Shown: positions 35,031-47,535 of the stretch, piece after piece
How positions within the stretch are numbered: position 1 is the first letter of the stretch
Layout of the letters: every line of letters starts with the position of its first letter
Source of the DNA: Halichoerus grypus
Lineage: Eukaryota; Chordata; Mammalia; Carnivora; Phocidae
Length of the DNA stretch: 64,000 bases
NCBI RefSeq assembly: GCF_964656455.1
Contig: NC_135715.1
Coordinates: forward strand, 148,359,935 to 148,423,934
Direction: 5' to 3'
Notes under the pieces: model-generated
What the model was told of the DNA's origin: nothing
Database searches by the model: none
The model's input: only the letters and a program-made list of their open reading frames with translations
Translations under genes and position numbers: made by a program

Positions 35031-35227
35031 TTTTAATCTACCCTCCCTTCCCTCCTTCTTTTCCTTTCTCCCTCCTGCCCTCATTTGTAAAGTGGAGATT
35101 TTGATACCTATACCCAAGATTATTGTTCAGGATAAAATTTTATAATACATGTAATAGCATTTGTCAACTATGAATTAGTACATTTTAGGAATTAGAATTT
35201 TAAAACTTCAAATGTTTAATTAATAAA

Positions 35228-35415
35228 AACTAACATTCATTGATTATTCATGATGTGCCAGGGACTTTTGAATATTTTGCATGCATTATCTTATAAAAAT
35301 CTCAGAGAAATCTACTGGGAAAAGTACTATTATTAGCTAACTTTTACAGTAAGTACTGTGGTGCAAACTGCTATTTAACTTGCCCAAGGTTATCTACCTA
35401 GTAAAGTAGTAAACT
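35228..35415 (-). repeat. MIR, minus
   Basis: 'aactaacattcattgattat', 'gatgtgccagggactttt', 'tgcatgcattatcttataaa', 'actattattagctaactttt' and 'aacttgcccaaggttatcta' run through the complement of MIR in order. One of the clearest MIRs in the window. Confidence 0.8.
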
Positions 35416-35539
35416 CCATAAAGGCATATCTTGGAGATAGTACAGGTTCAGTTTCAGACCACTGCAGTAAAGGGAATATTGCAATAAAGTGAGTCAAATG
35501 AGTTTGTTTGTTTCCCAGATCATATAAAAGTTATGTTTA

Positions 35540-35738
35540 GGGGCGCCTGGATGGCTCAGTTGGTTAGGCATCTGACTTGATTTTGGCTCAGGTGATGATC
35601 TCAGGGCTGTGAGATCGAGCCCTGTGTCGGGCTCCATGCTTAGTGCAGAGTCTGCCTGAGATTCCCTCTGCTCCTCCCTGCCCCCCACTCATGCTTGCTC
35701 TTTCTCTAAATAAATAAATAAATAAGATCTTTTTTAAA
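35540..35738 (+). mobile_element. Can-SINE, plus, inside Tigger1
   Basis: Complete copy bracketed by an exact 14-bp duplication aaaagttatgttta (35526-35539 and 35739-35752). Flanking Tigger1 sequence reads continuously when the SINE is removed. Confidence 0.95.
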
Positions 35739-36494
35739 AAAAGTTATGTTTATACTATACTGTAGTGTATTAATTGTACAATAGCATTATGTCTAAAAAA
35801 CAATGTAAATACCTTAATTTAAAAATATTTTATTGCTAAAAAATATTAAACATCATCTGTGCTTTTTGCTGGTGGAGGGTCTTGCTTCAATGTTGAAGGC
35901 TGCTGACTGATCAGGGTGGTGGTTGCTGGAGTTTGGGGGTGGCTGTGGCTATTAAAATAAGAAAACAGTGAAGTTTGCTATATGCACTGACTCTTCCTTT
36001 CATATATAGTTTTTCTGTAGGATATGATGCTGTTTGATAGCATCATGGCCACAGTAGAACTTCTTTCAAAGTTGGAGTCAGTCCTCTTGAACCCTGCCAC
36101 TGCTTTAATAACTATGTTTATATAATATTCTAAACCCTTTCAACAGTCATTTCAACAGATCATTTCAACAGTCTTCACCCGCAGTAGATTCCATCTCAAA
36201 AAACCACTTTCTTTGCTCATCCATAAGAAACAACTCATCTGCTAAAAATTTTATCATCAGATTGCAGCAATTCAGTCCCATCTTTAGGCTCCACTTCTAA
36301 TTCTAGTTCTCTACCTATTTCCACCACATCTGCAGTTACTTCCTCCACTGAAGTGTGAAGCCCTCAAAGTCATCCATGAGGGCTGGAATCAACTCTTCTA
36401 AACCCATATTAATGTTGATATTTTGACTTCTTCCTATGAATCACACATATTCTTAATGACATCTAGAATGACAAATTCTTTCCAGAAGGTTTTC

Positions 36495-36719
36495 TTTTTC
36501 TTTTTTTTAAGTTTTTTTTTTTTATTTTTAAAGATTTTATTTATTTATTTGAGAGAGGGAGAGAGACAGTGAGAGAGGGAACACAAGTAGGGGGAGTGGG
36601 GAAGGGAGAAGCAGACTCCCCGCTGAGCAGGGAGCCTGCTGTAGGGCTTGATCCCAGGACTCTGGGATCGTGACTTGAGCCGAAGGCAGACACTTAAAAG
36701 GCTGAGCCACCCAGGCCCC
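36495..36719 (-). mobile_element. Can-SINE, minus, inside Tigger1
   Basis: It is bracketed by an exact 13-bp duplication ccagaaggttttc (36482-36494 and 36720-36732). A long T-rich tail includes two T runs. Confidence 0.95.
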
Positions 36720-36730
36720 CCAGAAGGTTT

Positions 36731-37840
36731 TCAATTTACTTTGCCCAGATCCATCAAAGAAATCATTATGGCAGCTATAGTCTTATAAAATATATTTCTT
36801 AAATAATAAGATTTTAAAGTTGAAATTACTCCTTCATCCATGGGCTGAAGAATGAATGTTGGCATGAAAACAACATTAATCTTGTTGTACATCTCCATCA
36901 GAGCTCCTGGGCGACCAGGTACATTGTCAATGAGCAGTAATATTTTGAAAGGAATCATTTTTATTGAGCAGTAGGTTCAACAGTGGGCTTAAAATATTCA
37001 GTAAATTATGTTGTAAACAGATGTGTCCTCATCCAGGCTTTGTTGTTCTTATTATAGAGCATAGACAGAGTAGATTTAGTATAATTCTTAAGGGTTCTAG
37101 GATATTTGGAATGGTAAATGAGCATTGGCTTCAACTTAAAGTCACCAGCTGCATTAGCCCCTAACGAGAGTCACCCTGTCCTTTGAAATGTTGAAGTCAG
37201 GCATCAACTTTTCCTATTTATGAAAGTCCTAGATGGTATCTTCTGCCGATATAAAGCTATTTAATTTCATTTACATAGAAAATCTGTTGCTTAATGTAAC
37301 CGCCTTCGTTAATTATCTTAGCTAGGTCTAGATAACTTGCTGCAGCATCTACAATCAGCGCTTGCTGCTTCACCTTGCACTTTTATCTTATGGAGATAGC
37401 TTCTTTCCTTAAACCTCATGAACCAACCTCTACTAGCTTCAAACTTCTTATTCAGCTTCTTCATCTCTCTCAGCCTTTAAGAGAACTGAATAGAGTTAAG
37501 GCCTTGCTTTGGATTAGGCTTTGGCTCAAAGGAATCTTATGGCTAGTTTGATCTTCTCTTCAGACCACTACAACTTTCGTCCCTATAAGCAATTTTCACT
37601 TTCTTATCATTTGTGTGTTCACTGGAGTAGCACTTTTAATTTCCTTTGAGAACTTTTCCTTTGCATTCACAATTTGGCTAACTCATGCAAGAGGCCTAAC
37701 TTTTGACCTATCTTGGCTTTCGACATGCCTTCTTCACTAGGCTTAATCATTTCTAGATTTTAACTTAAAGGGAGAGATGTACAACTATTCCTTTCACTTG
37801 AACCCTTAAAGGCCATTGTAGGATTATCAATTGGCCTGAT
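36731..37840 (-). pseudogene. Tigger1 transposase remnant
   Basis: The minus-strand frame 36958-36731 (75 codons) covers the middle of the pogo-type DDE domain. It contains [13 protein letters not shown], with the second catalytic aspartate, then [19 protein letters not shown]. The family form has a few more residues between MPA and ILQPMDQG, so a small in-frame deletion is present. The rest of the transposase to about 37840 is broken by stops and indels and includes the start region ('gaacccttaaaggccattgt', complement of the initiator). The enzyme would cut and paste the transposon at TA sites, but this copy is inactive. Confidence 0.85.
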
Positions 37841-38264
37841 TTCAATATTGTTGTGTCTTGGGGGATAGAGAGGGCGAGAGATGGGGGAATGGCTGGTCAG
37901 TGGAGCAGTCAGAATACAACATTTATCGATGAAGTTCACAGTCTAATATGGGTGCAGTTCCTGATACCCTAAAACAATTATTATAGTAACATCAAAAATC
38001 ACTGATCACAGATCATTACAACAAATGTAATAATAATGAAAAAGTTTGAAATATTGTGAGAATACCAAACTGTGAAACATAAAGTGAGCAAATGCTTTTC
38101 AAAAATGATTCCAATAGACTTGCTCAATGTAGGGCAAACCTTCAATTAGTGATTAGTAAAATACGGTGCAATAAAATGAGTTATGCTTTTATTAAAATTC
38201 AGGTACTATGACTGCAGAGCTTATCCTAACAAGTGTGTCATGCTACCTAAATAATCACTGCATC

Positions 38265-38486
38265 GGGGCGCCTGGGTGGCTCAGTCGGTTAAGCGTCTGC
38301 CTTCGGCTCAGGTCATGATCCCGGGGTCCTGGGATCGAGCCCCGCATCGGGCTCCCTGCTCAGCGGGAAGCCTGCTTCTCCCTCTCCCTCTGCCTGCCTC
38401 TCTGCCTACTTGTGCTCTCTATCTCTCTGTCAAATAAACAAATAAAATCTTTAAAAAAAATAATAAAAATAAATAAATAAATAAAT
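38265..38486 (+). mobile_element. Can-SINE, plus, near consensus
   Basis: The cleanest Can-SINE in the window (ggggcgcctgggtggctcag, then ggttaagcgtctgccttcgg). It has a long AAATA tail and is bracketed by aaataatcactgcatc (38249-38264) and aaatgatcactgcatc (38487-38502). Likely young and a candidate for presence/absence polymorphism. Confidence 0.97.
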
Positions 38487-39445
38487 AAATGATCACTGCA
38501 TCTACCATCATGTCATTTTTACTGTGATAATGGTCACTTCCTGTTACTCCAAATGCTTAGGCAACAGGTATATGTACATAGCATATAGGTAAGGCAGTGT
38601 TTAATTACACATTTCAGTGAAATTCTTATGTAAGAAGTTAGAATGAAAATATATTTTATTATGTATATTGAAAATGCTATGTAATTGAAATTGGTGGGCA
38701 ATAATAGTTCTAAAAACTATTCTCATTTCATATCATTAAATAATTTGAAATATAACAGCATTAGTAAAATACATATAGCTAGTTGTGGCTAAAAAAAGGA
38801 AACAAATGAACTTAATTTTACTCTGAATAACTTTGGTTAAGATACATTTTTATAAATTTTATTTTGCTACTTTCACATTTTATTGAATTAGAAAAATTTA
38901 TTACACTTAGTACAGAAAACAAATATTTAGTGATTATTAAATCATTAAACAAATAGACATGTTCTGCACGTAAGTGAAAAGTGAGCCTTTGTACTTTGAA
39001 ATGCAGTTCTCTCACATTTCTTAACTAGCATGAACTACAAAGGGGAAAAAGTATATACCAGTGAAGCAATTTTCACAACTATCAAAAATTTAAAAGAACA
39101 GTTTCAAAGGCTATTTAATTTTATTTTAATGTGTTTACAAAGGTTTTTCTTTCTTCATTGTGCATAACTTTCCTGCTTTAATAAATCTCTTTTTTTTCTT
39201 TGAACAGACAAATTCTGTTATACTTCCATACTGCATTCCTATTCATTTTATGTTTAAAAATTTTTTTTAAATAAACCTCACATTTTTCCAAAAACCTTAA
39301 TTATGTTGTGTTAGTAAAGGTCCTTGACAAAAATTTGTATCCAATCAGCATAAGATATATAGGAAGAAAGCACGTTTGATATAGTAGACTACAGACCAGT
39401 TGAAGATTGGCTCTAATCATAAGTTATAGATGCATAACTTGTATT

Positions 39446-39446
<1 letters not shown>

Positions 39447-39477
<31 letters not shown>

Positions 39478-39530
39478 CACACACATATATATGTATGTAT
39501 ACATAACTTATGTATGTATATAAGTTATGA
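39447..39530. repeat. Compound palindromic microsatellite (GT)n(AT)n(AC)n
   Basis: 39447-39485 reads GT repeats, then AT repeats, then AC repeats, so it is its own reverse complement. A second near-palindrome with arms cataactta and taagttatg follows at 39502-39529. Confidence 0.9.
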
Positions 39531-40853
39531 ATCTATGACATATACATTTAGTGTATAGACCTATTTGGGAATGTCAGCAAACATTTTTTTCTAGTGGTTT
39601 TCCAGATGATTATGTTACATAGCATTTAGTAACCAGGCCACTGATTGCTCCAAACTGGGGTAAGTGACTAAATAAACTAATGATTCTTTTCCCTGGAATT
39701 TTTGGACTTATGACTAAGTGATACAGCCATCTCTAAAAGTCTGAAGGTTTTATGCTCAAAGGCTTTTTAAAACCATGTTTACGAACTACCATTTCATGTA
39801 GAAAGTCAGAAAAAAAGCTGGTTTTCTGAATACAAAAGAAGAGGGAATCAAATGTTCACAGCTAGAGACTGGTGAAACAAGGTTTTTCAAGACCAGTTTC
39901 TGCTTGTTCCTGAGGCCTACCAATGTTCTGTTTTGATTCCATGAAGATTCCAGTGTCCTTATAATGATTCCTGTTCATGCCTAACTGGTTTACATTATGA
40001 TTTTGGTAAGCACATGCAAAAAAGAATACAGATATATTGTGGGCCATCACGTTTGTGTGGGTTAGGCAGTTTAAATTTGTAAGAAACACGTATCAGGTTA
40101 CTTCAGCTAATGAGGAGTTATTTTAAGGAGAGACCAGATAATAAGGAAAATAAGAAACACTCCCAGCAGTCCAGAGTCAGGCACGGAGAAGTGGTGCCCT
40201 GTTCATCCACTTTAGTTTATGATTCAGAGAACAGCTTTGGCAATCTGTTGATAATATAAGTATTGAATTCAGACATATTGCTCTGCTTCTCTAGAAATTT
40301 CTTCTTCCTGTTTCTCAAGCAACTCACAGTAACATGGAAATAAAAACTAGCAGTATATGGAACTTCAGTGGCTTGTGGGTATAATGCAAAAACTAGATGG
40401 AATATAGCAGTGTGTTTTATCAGAAAGAAACCACTGATAAAGAGCTGTGGATATGCCAGACATTTTGAGTCCTACTAGAAATGGATGTGGAAGGTGAGGA
40501 AAAGGTAGTATAACCAGTAGATTCTTAGAAGAGCTGTCCAGTAGTCTTCTATTTGGCTCTTCCTCAATTGCCCCTTAAATGCTAATGCACGCTTGGATTC
40601 TTACTCAATTTATTCATTTTATCTGGATGATCATAAGCAATTAAATAGCTTATATTACCATTTCTGACAATTCTGAAATCTGTACCTTCAGATAGATTTT
40701 GACAGAGGTGTTGAGCTATATACAAAACATCTTACTGAATTTCTGTGCCTGGATATTTCAGCTTCTCAAATTTAGCATGTTTAATCTTGAACAAATTGTT
40801 TTTCAAACCAAACTCTTAGTCCTCTTCTATACTCACTATCCATGTACTCACCA

Positions 40854-40891
40854 CAGCTTGAAAACTGAGAAACAGCTTGAAAACTGAGAAA
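40854..40891. repeat. 19-bp tandem duplication
   Basis: The unit cagcttgaaaactgagaaa occurs twice in immediate tandem with no mismatch. Confidence 0.9.
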
Positions 40892-41036
40892 CATCACAGA
40901 AACCTCTTATATTTGGGATTAATCAATAAATCCTTATCAATTGAATGTTTCTGATTTCCAGTCTCTTCATACCATTGCTACAATCATAAGTGAGCACTAG
41001 ATCATCTTTCATTTACATTTTTGAGAGTAAATGAAT

Positions 41037-41250
41037 AGAGTTCTTAAGAGCATGAATTCTGGTGCTACACACCTGGGTTCTATTTCCAACTATACTACTT
41101 ATTTACTCTATAATCTTCATGTCTCTGTGCCTTAGTTTCCTAGACTAAAATAGAAAAAAAAAAATGTAGTACCTATTTCAGGTTTCCTCGGAGGAGTAGA
41201 TGTGAATACATGTAGTGTTTAGAATTTTGCCTGAGAGTTGAGTAAGGGCT
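41037..41250 (+). repeat. MIR, plus
   Basis: 'cttaagagcatgaattctgg', 'cacctgggttctatttccaa', 'tctgtgccttagtttcct' and 'gtagtacctatttcaggttt' follow full-length MIR in order. The element carries an A-run insertion at 41150-41164. Confidence 0.8.
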
Positions 41251-41324
41251 TCATTAATTTTAAGAGCTTCATGATTTTTATTTTGCCATTCCTCTTCCTG
41301 TGATTCCATCTCCAGTCTTTTCAA

Positions 41325-41760
41325 TTCTTCTTCCATAGTGCTGTTCTAATTATCAATCCAAAAGTAAAACTTGACCTTCTCAAAACCTTTAATTGATCTT
41401 CATTGCATACATCATAGTATCCTGAGCCTGTTGTATGGCACACAGTGTCCTTCATCGTTTGGCCCAGCCTGCTAATCCAGCATTGTCCGTCAAGAACCGA
41501 CACTTTAGTATAATGATCTAACAGGGCTTTCCTGGGCATATACTGTTTCCTGCCTGGTGCTTTTCCTTACATGTATTCTACTTCCTTCCTTCACCTCTCT
41601 GTTGAATTTCCTCAGTTTTTCTAGGAAATCATATTGATTTATTCACTATGCCTTCAACAATGCTTTTTTCATTTCTTCCTTTGATCTTCATTTCTTCTGT
41701 GATATCTTTCCTGATTCCTGTCTAAAAAGACCCATATTTCAAGACTTCCAGATTACTTGA
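41325..41760 (+). repeat. Probable L2/CR1-type LINE fragment, plus
   Basis: 'cttctcaaaacctttaattg', 'gtgtccttcatcgtttggcc' and 'gcctggtgcttttcctta' follow the order of the L2 3' region. The minus-strand 72-codon frame here is the shadow of this repeat. Confidence 0.5.
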
Positions 41761-42261
41761 TTTTTTAACTAGTCCTTGAATTATGGTTCTATGTTAAGAC
41801 AGAGATCTGTGAATTGGACAGTTTTTTTGTTGTTTTTTGCTTTTTTCATTTTGCTGTAATCAGTGGGAAGTTATTGAGGGATGTAGAGCAGCAGAGAATC
41901 ATATTGAAATGATATTTTAAGAAAATGTATCCTTGAGGAAAAAGTAGGCTAGAATAGAGCAGAGAGCCCCAAATTGTCTCAGTTCCAGGTCCATACACAT
42001 CTCAGTAATTTTTAAAGGCCCTCCCAGACCAAAAAATACCTAATGGTTCTGTTTATTAAGGAGTTACGTCCAAGCCACAGAATAGTAATAGTTCACATGG
42101 CCTCTAACAAATGTTATATTTCCCTTGAAAATTTAAAATATCCTGGGGCATCCCAGTGAGTTCAGTGTGGTACCCCAATGTACCTCAGGTCGTATGTTTT
42201 AACCACAAGATCAGAAGTATGTAAGCAGGAAGACTGGAAACTGGAAGACCAGTTGAAATAG

Positions 42262-42472
42262 GGTTGATAAACTAGGACCCATGGGTCAAATCTGACTCAC
42301 TGCCTGTTTTTATAATTAAGTTTTCCTGAAATACAGCCATGCTCATTTGTTTATGTATGATTTTCGTGCTAGAACAACAGAGTTGAATATTTGAGAAGAG
42401 ACCGTATGGCCCACAAAGCTGAAAATATGTATTATCTGGCCCTTTACATACAAGATTTGCCAGTCCCTAACT
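42262..42472. repeat. Small hAT-type DNA transposon relic
   Basis: 'aactaggacccatgggtcaa', 'tgcctgtttttataattaag', 'acagccatgctcatttgttt', 'gagaccgtatggcccacaaa' and 'atctggccctttacatacaa' are the landmarks of a common non-autonomous mammalian hAT element. The ends (tgataaactaggacc and the complement of gccagtccctaa) resemble its terminal inverted repeats. I am unsure of the subfamily name. Confidence 0.65.
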
Positions 42473-43839
42473 TAGAAGTTTAGTCCAATATCAAATTATG
42501 ATGTCCTAAAAGTCTGAACAAAAGAGCAGACTTAGAAATTCATTTTTATTTTATTTAATTCACACACATTTGAATATGATATGTCAGACACTCTGGGGAA
42601 GTTATGAGAGATGTGTCATTAAGTTTATATTCTATTGATTAAAATTTGAAATCATGGCAATTTTAGGTGTTTAACATTTTTTTTCTTAAGCTCTCTTATT
42701 AAGTGTCTCAGGAAATTATATTTCTACCAAGGGTCAATTTGTTAATCATAACCATCCCTTTTAAAGATAATTTTGAAATTAGTTTCTTTCACAGCAAAGC
42801 TAATGTGCTGACATCTTCAGGAAACTCAGATTGTACCCTCTGTTTGCTAATGTTATCAATATAATTTTAAGTAACAGATAAGAAAGCCAGCTCAAAACAT
42901 ATTCTCATAGACTTGTTCCCTGAACGGCCTGTGATGATATATTAACTTAGGAGAAATTTTCTCTTTTTCTTTAGAAAGCATGCTTATTTAATACTTCCAG
43001 GCATAATTGAAAACATCCCTTTTCTATTCTAAAAATAATTTTAGAGACTGCAGATAATATAATCATCCCATAAAACTGTCATTGGTCCTTACCCAAACAG
43101 CTTGTGTCATTTATTACTCCTGGCCCATTCATACTCATTTCTGGGTTTCAAAAGTACTCTGCAAATAATGCATCCAGATTTATGGATATAATCTTAGGGG
43201 TTTGCAGTATTTTTGTAGAATTGGCATGATACCTAAGCCAGGTATAAATATAAAGTATTTGACATTATAGATAAAATTCAGCTTTGAACCTTACTCTATC
43301 TCCTATAGGAAAAGTCTACATTTGGTTGTGTGTGTGTCTTTCTGTGAATGAGAGAGCGATTAGATGCAGACAGTATATAGCATTTTGCTATGAAAGTAAA
43401 TAGAGTAACAAAATTTGTATTTGTTGCTGCAAATAAAATTAAGATGATATCTCAAAAGTTAGATAATATACATTAAGAAGTCAATGACAGTTGTCTAACA
43501 GCATGTTTAGCAAGATATGCATTAGTAGTTTTTATGGAGTTGCTTATTGCTTGAAGGATTTTCTTTGCTTGTTTAATGTGGGAATGTTTTTAGGGAAAAA
43601 AGCTTAAAGTCTTTCATATTTCATAGATAAAACTGTATTTTTATTTCTAACATTTATTAATGAGCACTGTAATATCCCTAGTATGATTGTAGACAAATGA
43701 TGGATGGGTGATAGATTTTTTTGGAAATTCCAGTACCATTGGAAAAATGATGACTGGAAGAATTCTAGGTTCTGGTTCTTTGGAGTGTCCATTACCTCAT
43801 ACTGCATAAGTCAGTTCCTGTTCTGTAACTTTCACTTCT

Positions 43840-44240
43840 CTAGTCTCCCATCCTCCCAGTACACTTTCATTTCTTCTTGCTAAGCAATCCCGCATCCTTT
43901 CTTCCAGTTACCAACACCGAGTCCAAAGTTATCTTTCTTGCCATTTTTTATCTCCTGTATCTCTCCAGACACTGAGATAGTCTAGGCAAATTGTGCCTTA
44001 TAACACTGTTTATCTGTTAGATGCGATTGCTTTTTCAACCCTGCCAGCAATCAGCTTTGTCATTTGCAGTATATTTTCAGCATCTTGCGGACCTTTCAGC
44101 TCTCAACCATAGTTGCTAGGACTTCAACTACCACATCCTTTCCATCTTCCACCAGTGCCCCCACATCTGATTAATACAGCCAGAAAGACCGGTTGATCCT
44201 CTCTTTGCCCAAATCTCATAGGTTTCAGATGTTATGCACC
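43840..44240 (+). repeat. Possible L2 LINE fragment, plus
   Basis: 'accgagtccaaagttatctt' and 'atacagccagaaagaccggt' sit where the L2 ORF2/3' region would place them. Diverged and not certain. Confidence 0.4.
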
Positions 44241-45256
44241 TGATCTTTTTTTCAACCAAGAGGATATTTTTAGAAAGATATTATAGTCCCTGCAATTCAA
44301 GAAATCAGTATTTTTTAAAAAAACTTTTTATATGATATGCCATTTTTAAAGCACAACCTGAGGACCCACTGTATTTGGTGCCAAATGGTGAATTATATAC
44401 TCAAAATTGTAAAGTGCCTTTACAATTAATTTTCCATTACCACAGACTATATTATTTAATTTTTATAAAACAGAATAGCAAATACTGAAAACTCATTTAA
44501 TCAAAGAAGAGTATCTTTTCAATATCATCATAAACATTAATTTTAAGACTCAAACTAGTGAGTAATCCTGGGTATACATTTTACATTTGAAAATATACCC
44601 AAATATATTTTCAGATAGATTTCATGACTATAAATCAGAGAATTCTAGTCATATAATCAGGGTTCCTATAATATATGCCAAAGTAAAAGCATAATTTAAC
44701 TAAAAATTATTTAATTTACAAAATTTTTTTCATCGTTGATCACACTAAATCTGTGTTTCTTTAAGCATGGTTTATAATCAATGTCTCTTTATGTGTCTCT
44801 AATGTGGATCTAAATAAGACATTAATAAATTAAACATATTAAGAGAATGCTTCTTAAAGAGAAACAACTGTCACTTGATATCATTTGAAAACATTACAAT
44901 TCCAGTTTTCAATTAAATTCTAAAACAAATATACGAGAATGACTGACTTTTTACCAGTAACTTTACTTGTGGCAGTAGATGCATTTGCAAAACTTTCCAG
45001 CCTCAACTTAGAAACCAGTGTATCATAGCCTCTCTTTTGGGAGAAGTCTTCTGATTCTGTATTTGAATAGAAGAATACATGTAGTTTTATTCAATTTATT
45101 TTGACAAAAATCACACTTGATGCTTGTTTTCAGGATAAATCCTTTGATTTTTTTTCTGTTCCCTTTATTCTCTCTGTTGTTGTCCTACTTTTAGTTCTAA
45201 CCCATTTCCTGCTGCAGTCATATGTTTAGCAGGTTTTCAGCCATTGCATGCACGCG

Positions 45257-45257
<1 letters not shown>

Positions 45258-45294
<37 letters not shown>
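45258..45294. repeat. (CA)n microsatellite
   Basis: About 17 uninterrupted CA units after a short cacgcgaa lead. Confidence 0.97.
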
Positions 45295-45295
<1 letters not shown>

Positions 45296-45485
45296 CTTGC
45301 TCTTTTCAAACTTTTCCAGCCTTTGGCTTTCCTGGTTCTTGGGCCTTTGGACTTAGACTGGAACTATACCATCAACTCTTTTTGGTCTCCAACTTGCTGA
45401 CTGCATAAGTTGGAACCTTTCAGCCTCCATAATTATGTAAACCAATTCTTGGTTCTGTTTCTCTGGAGAACCCTGAATAATAGAG
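45295..45485 (+). repeat. Old interspersed repeat, family not named
   Basis: 'gggcctttggacttagactg', 'cagcctccataattatgtaa' and 'gttctgtttctctggagaac' then 'cctgaataata' recur in many mammalian genomes next to CA/TA microsatellites. I recognise the pattern but cannot name the family. Confidence 0.4.
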
Positions 45486-45628
45486 GATAAATTAATAGAG
45501 GGTAAATAGGAAATTAGGAATCAGAATGCTAAAAAGTAGACTGGGTCAGCTCATGGAAGGTCATATTAATGGACTTCTGTTAGGTAATACGAACACATCA
45601 GAAGTTTCTAAGAAGGGGTGTTACATTA

Positions 45629-45657
45629 AAACACACACACACACACACACACACACA
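45629..45657. repeat. (CA)n microsatellite
   Basis: About 13 CA units, 335 bases from the previous CA repeat. Confidence 0.97.
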
Positions 45658-47265
45658 ATGTTTTAGGAAAATCCCTTAGGCAAGAGTGGACTGAGATATG
45701 GTGATGATGAGAATGCTACCGCAACAGACTCAGTAAAAACTGAAGTGAGATCAACAGACCTGGACAAACCATGGGCTAGAGAAGATCAGAAAAATAATTC
45801 CAGTCATTGATTTTAATCTTAGGTGGGAGTGGAGATGGTAATACTATTCACTGAGCTCAAAGGACTAAGGAGACTCTCAGAGCATAGGGAATGGAATGAG
45901 CAAATACTTGCATATAGGTTGCAAAGAAGCCTATAAACCAAACCTAGCCCATTATTTTTTTTTTTCTAATTTGCCTGACAGGTTTTTAAATTTTTAATTT
46001 TTTTGTTGACTCAAAAATTGTGACCATTAGTGCCAATTTTTTTCTATTTTGGACATTTTAACATAAAAAAAGGATGAATTGCCTTCTTGCAGTTTAGCAA
46101 ATCAGTGGAGCTGAGTAGCAGCCACCTCTGTCAAGCAAGGCATGGTCGTGACTCTTTCACAGATCCCTTGCCTAGACTCTGAGACCCAGGCAGAATCAGG
46201 AGACATCTTGTAATTTTCGTACATTGCATGACTGTCTCAACCACAGCTGTGGATTGAGCATCTGCCTTAGATTCTAAGTAATCTGATGTAAGGGACCGCT
46301 CTGTATACACCCTGAGTGTTTAAGGCAGAGCCAGGATCTTGCAGGCACCATAACTGAATTTGTTATTTGGTTGAACTAAATCTTTAATGACCATAAAATG
46401 GGAAGACTGATTACAGCCTGGCCTTGTTGATTTCTAATCCCAGGTTGTTTAGCAAGGGTCTTATCTTTTTTGAGTCTCAGTTTCTACATGGGTGAAATAA
46501 GGATAATTAATAGTACCACCTCAGAGGGTGGTTTTGAGGATTTTATGAGCTATCCATGTAAGAGGTGCTCAACACCTTGTTTCAAACAATGACTAAGAGA
46601 GTTTAGCCATAATACAAGATAAAGTCAAATCTAACATGTAACCACCTTGTGAAAAAAATGAAAAGAGGAAAATTACAGTCTTCTAAATTGCAAGTCTTTC
46701 AACTTCTTGGGCAAGTTTTCTGTTGTCCATAAACACAAGCAAAAATAATTTTACTTGCCTAAGGATGTAATCAAATAGTTTTCCTGTGCTTAACCCATCA
46801 AAACTTTCACCATATAATGAAGTGTGACAATTTTGAAAAGTATACCATGCAATAGTTTGGAAAATTTTGTCACAAGAGCAGTTGGCTGGCCTTATATCCA
46901 CTTATATATATTTATGGTGAGTGCCAGGGGCTTGTTGCTTATTATTTTATTTTGTTTGTATACTATGAATGCAATTTAAAAATTCATATTATATTTTCAG
47001 CAAATGACAGATGTTGAAATTCAAATGAATGCATTATAGGCAATAAATAGTTCTCATTTATATATTAATATATTATATTGTTATATGTATAAATAGAACA
47101 TTTGAAAAAAAGTATCCACATCACCAAGAAGAATAAGTTACTATAATCTAATATATATTGAAATATTATTTTAATATTTGGATAAAATAATTGTTTAATG
47201 AGAATATTGTGATGGGTATTAAAAGGATTTAGAACATCTCAGAAACTTGAAAAAAATAAATTTTT
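45658..47265. other. Non-coding stretch
   Basis: Contains a MIR at 46410-46575. No gene recognised. Confidence 0.45.
46410..46575 (+). repeat. MIR, plus
   Basis: 'gtctcagtttctacatgggt', 'gaaataaggataattaatag', 'taccacctcagagggtggtt', 'ttgaggattttatgagctat' and 'aggtgctcaacacc' follow MIR in order. Confidence 0.75.
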
Positions 47266-47279
47266 TCTAATGTACTTTA

Positions 47280-47475
47280 TTTTTTTTTTTAAGTTTTATT
47301 TATTTACCTGAGAGAGAGCAAGAGAGAAAGCGAGAGAGAGAAAGAGAGAGAGAGGGAGGGAGAATCAGACAGCCCACTGAGTAAGGAGCCCGACGTGGTG
47401 CTTAATCCCAGGACCCTGAGATCATGACCTGAGCCAAAGGCAGACGGTTAACCAACTGAGCCACCCAGGTGCCCC
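47280..47475 (-). mobile_element. Can-SINE, minus
   Basis: It is bracketed by an exact 14-bp duplication tctaatgtacttta (47266-47279 and 47476-47489). First of three minus-strand SINEs in 700 bases. Confidence 0.95.
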
Positions 47476-47535
47476 TCTAATGTACTTTAATTTCACGAGC
47501 ACCCCTTTAACATCCTGGGCCTTCTTGCTCTTTTT

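Larger units (their letters stand above)
35425..38190 (-). mobile_element. Tigger1 DNA transposon, nearly full length, minus
   Basis: The region reads as the reverse complement of Tigger1, a pogo-type mariner relative, with both ends recognisable. The left end starts at aaaggcatatcttggagata and the right end near cggtgcaataaaatgag. The internal order (35860 'tgctggtggagggtcttgct', 36850 'gaatgaatgttggcatgaaa', 37720 'tcggacatgcc'-type block, 37925 'atttatcgatgaagttcaca') is colinear. Outer terminal inverted repeats are worn. Two Can-SINEs (35540-35738, 36495-36719) interrupt it. The catch 'catttcaacag' repeats locally near 36145-36172. Confidence 0.9.
38503..41034. other. AT-rich non-coding stretch with a palindromic microsatellite
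   Basis: No gene recognised. It includes the (GT)(AT)(AC) palindrome at 39447-39485 and a 19-bp tandem duplication at 40854-40891. Confidence 0.5.
41761..45240. other. Non-coding stretch with old repeat fragments
   Basis: A hAT-like element at 42262-42472 and a possible L2 at 43840-44240 are listed separately. Otherwise nothing recognised. Confidence 0.45.
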
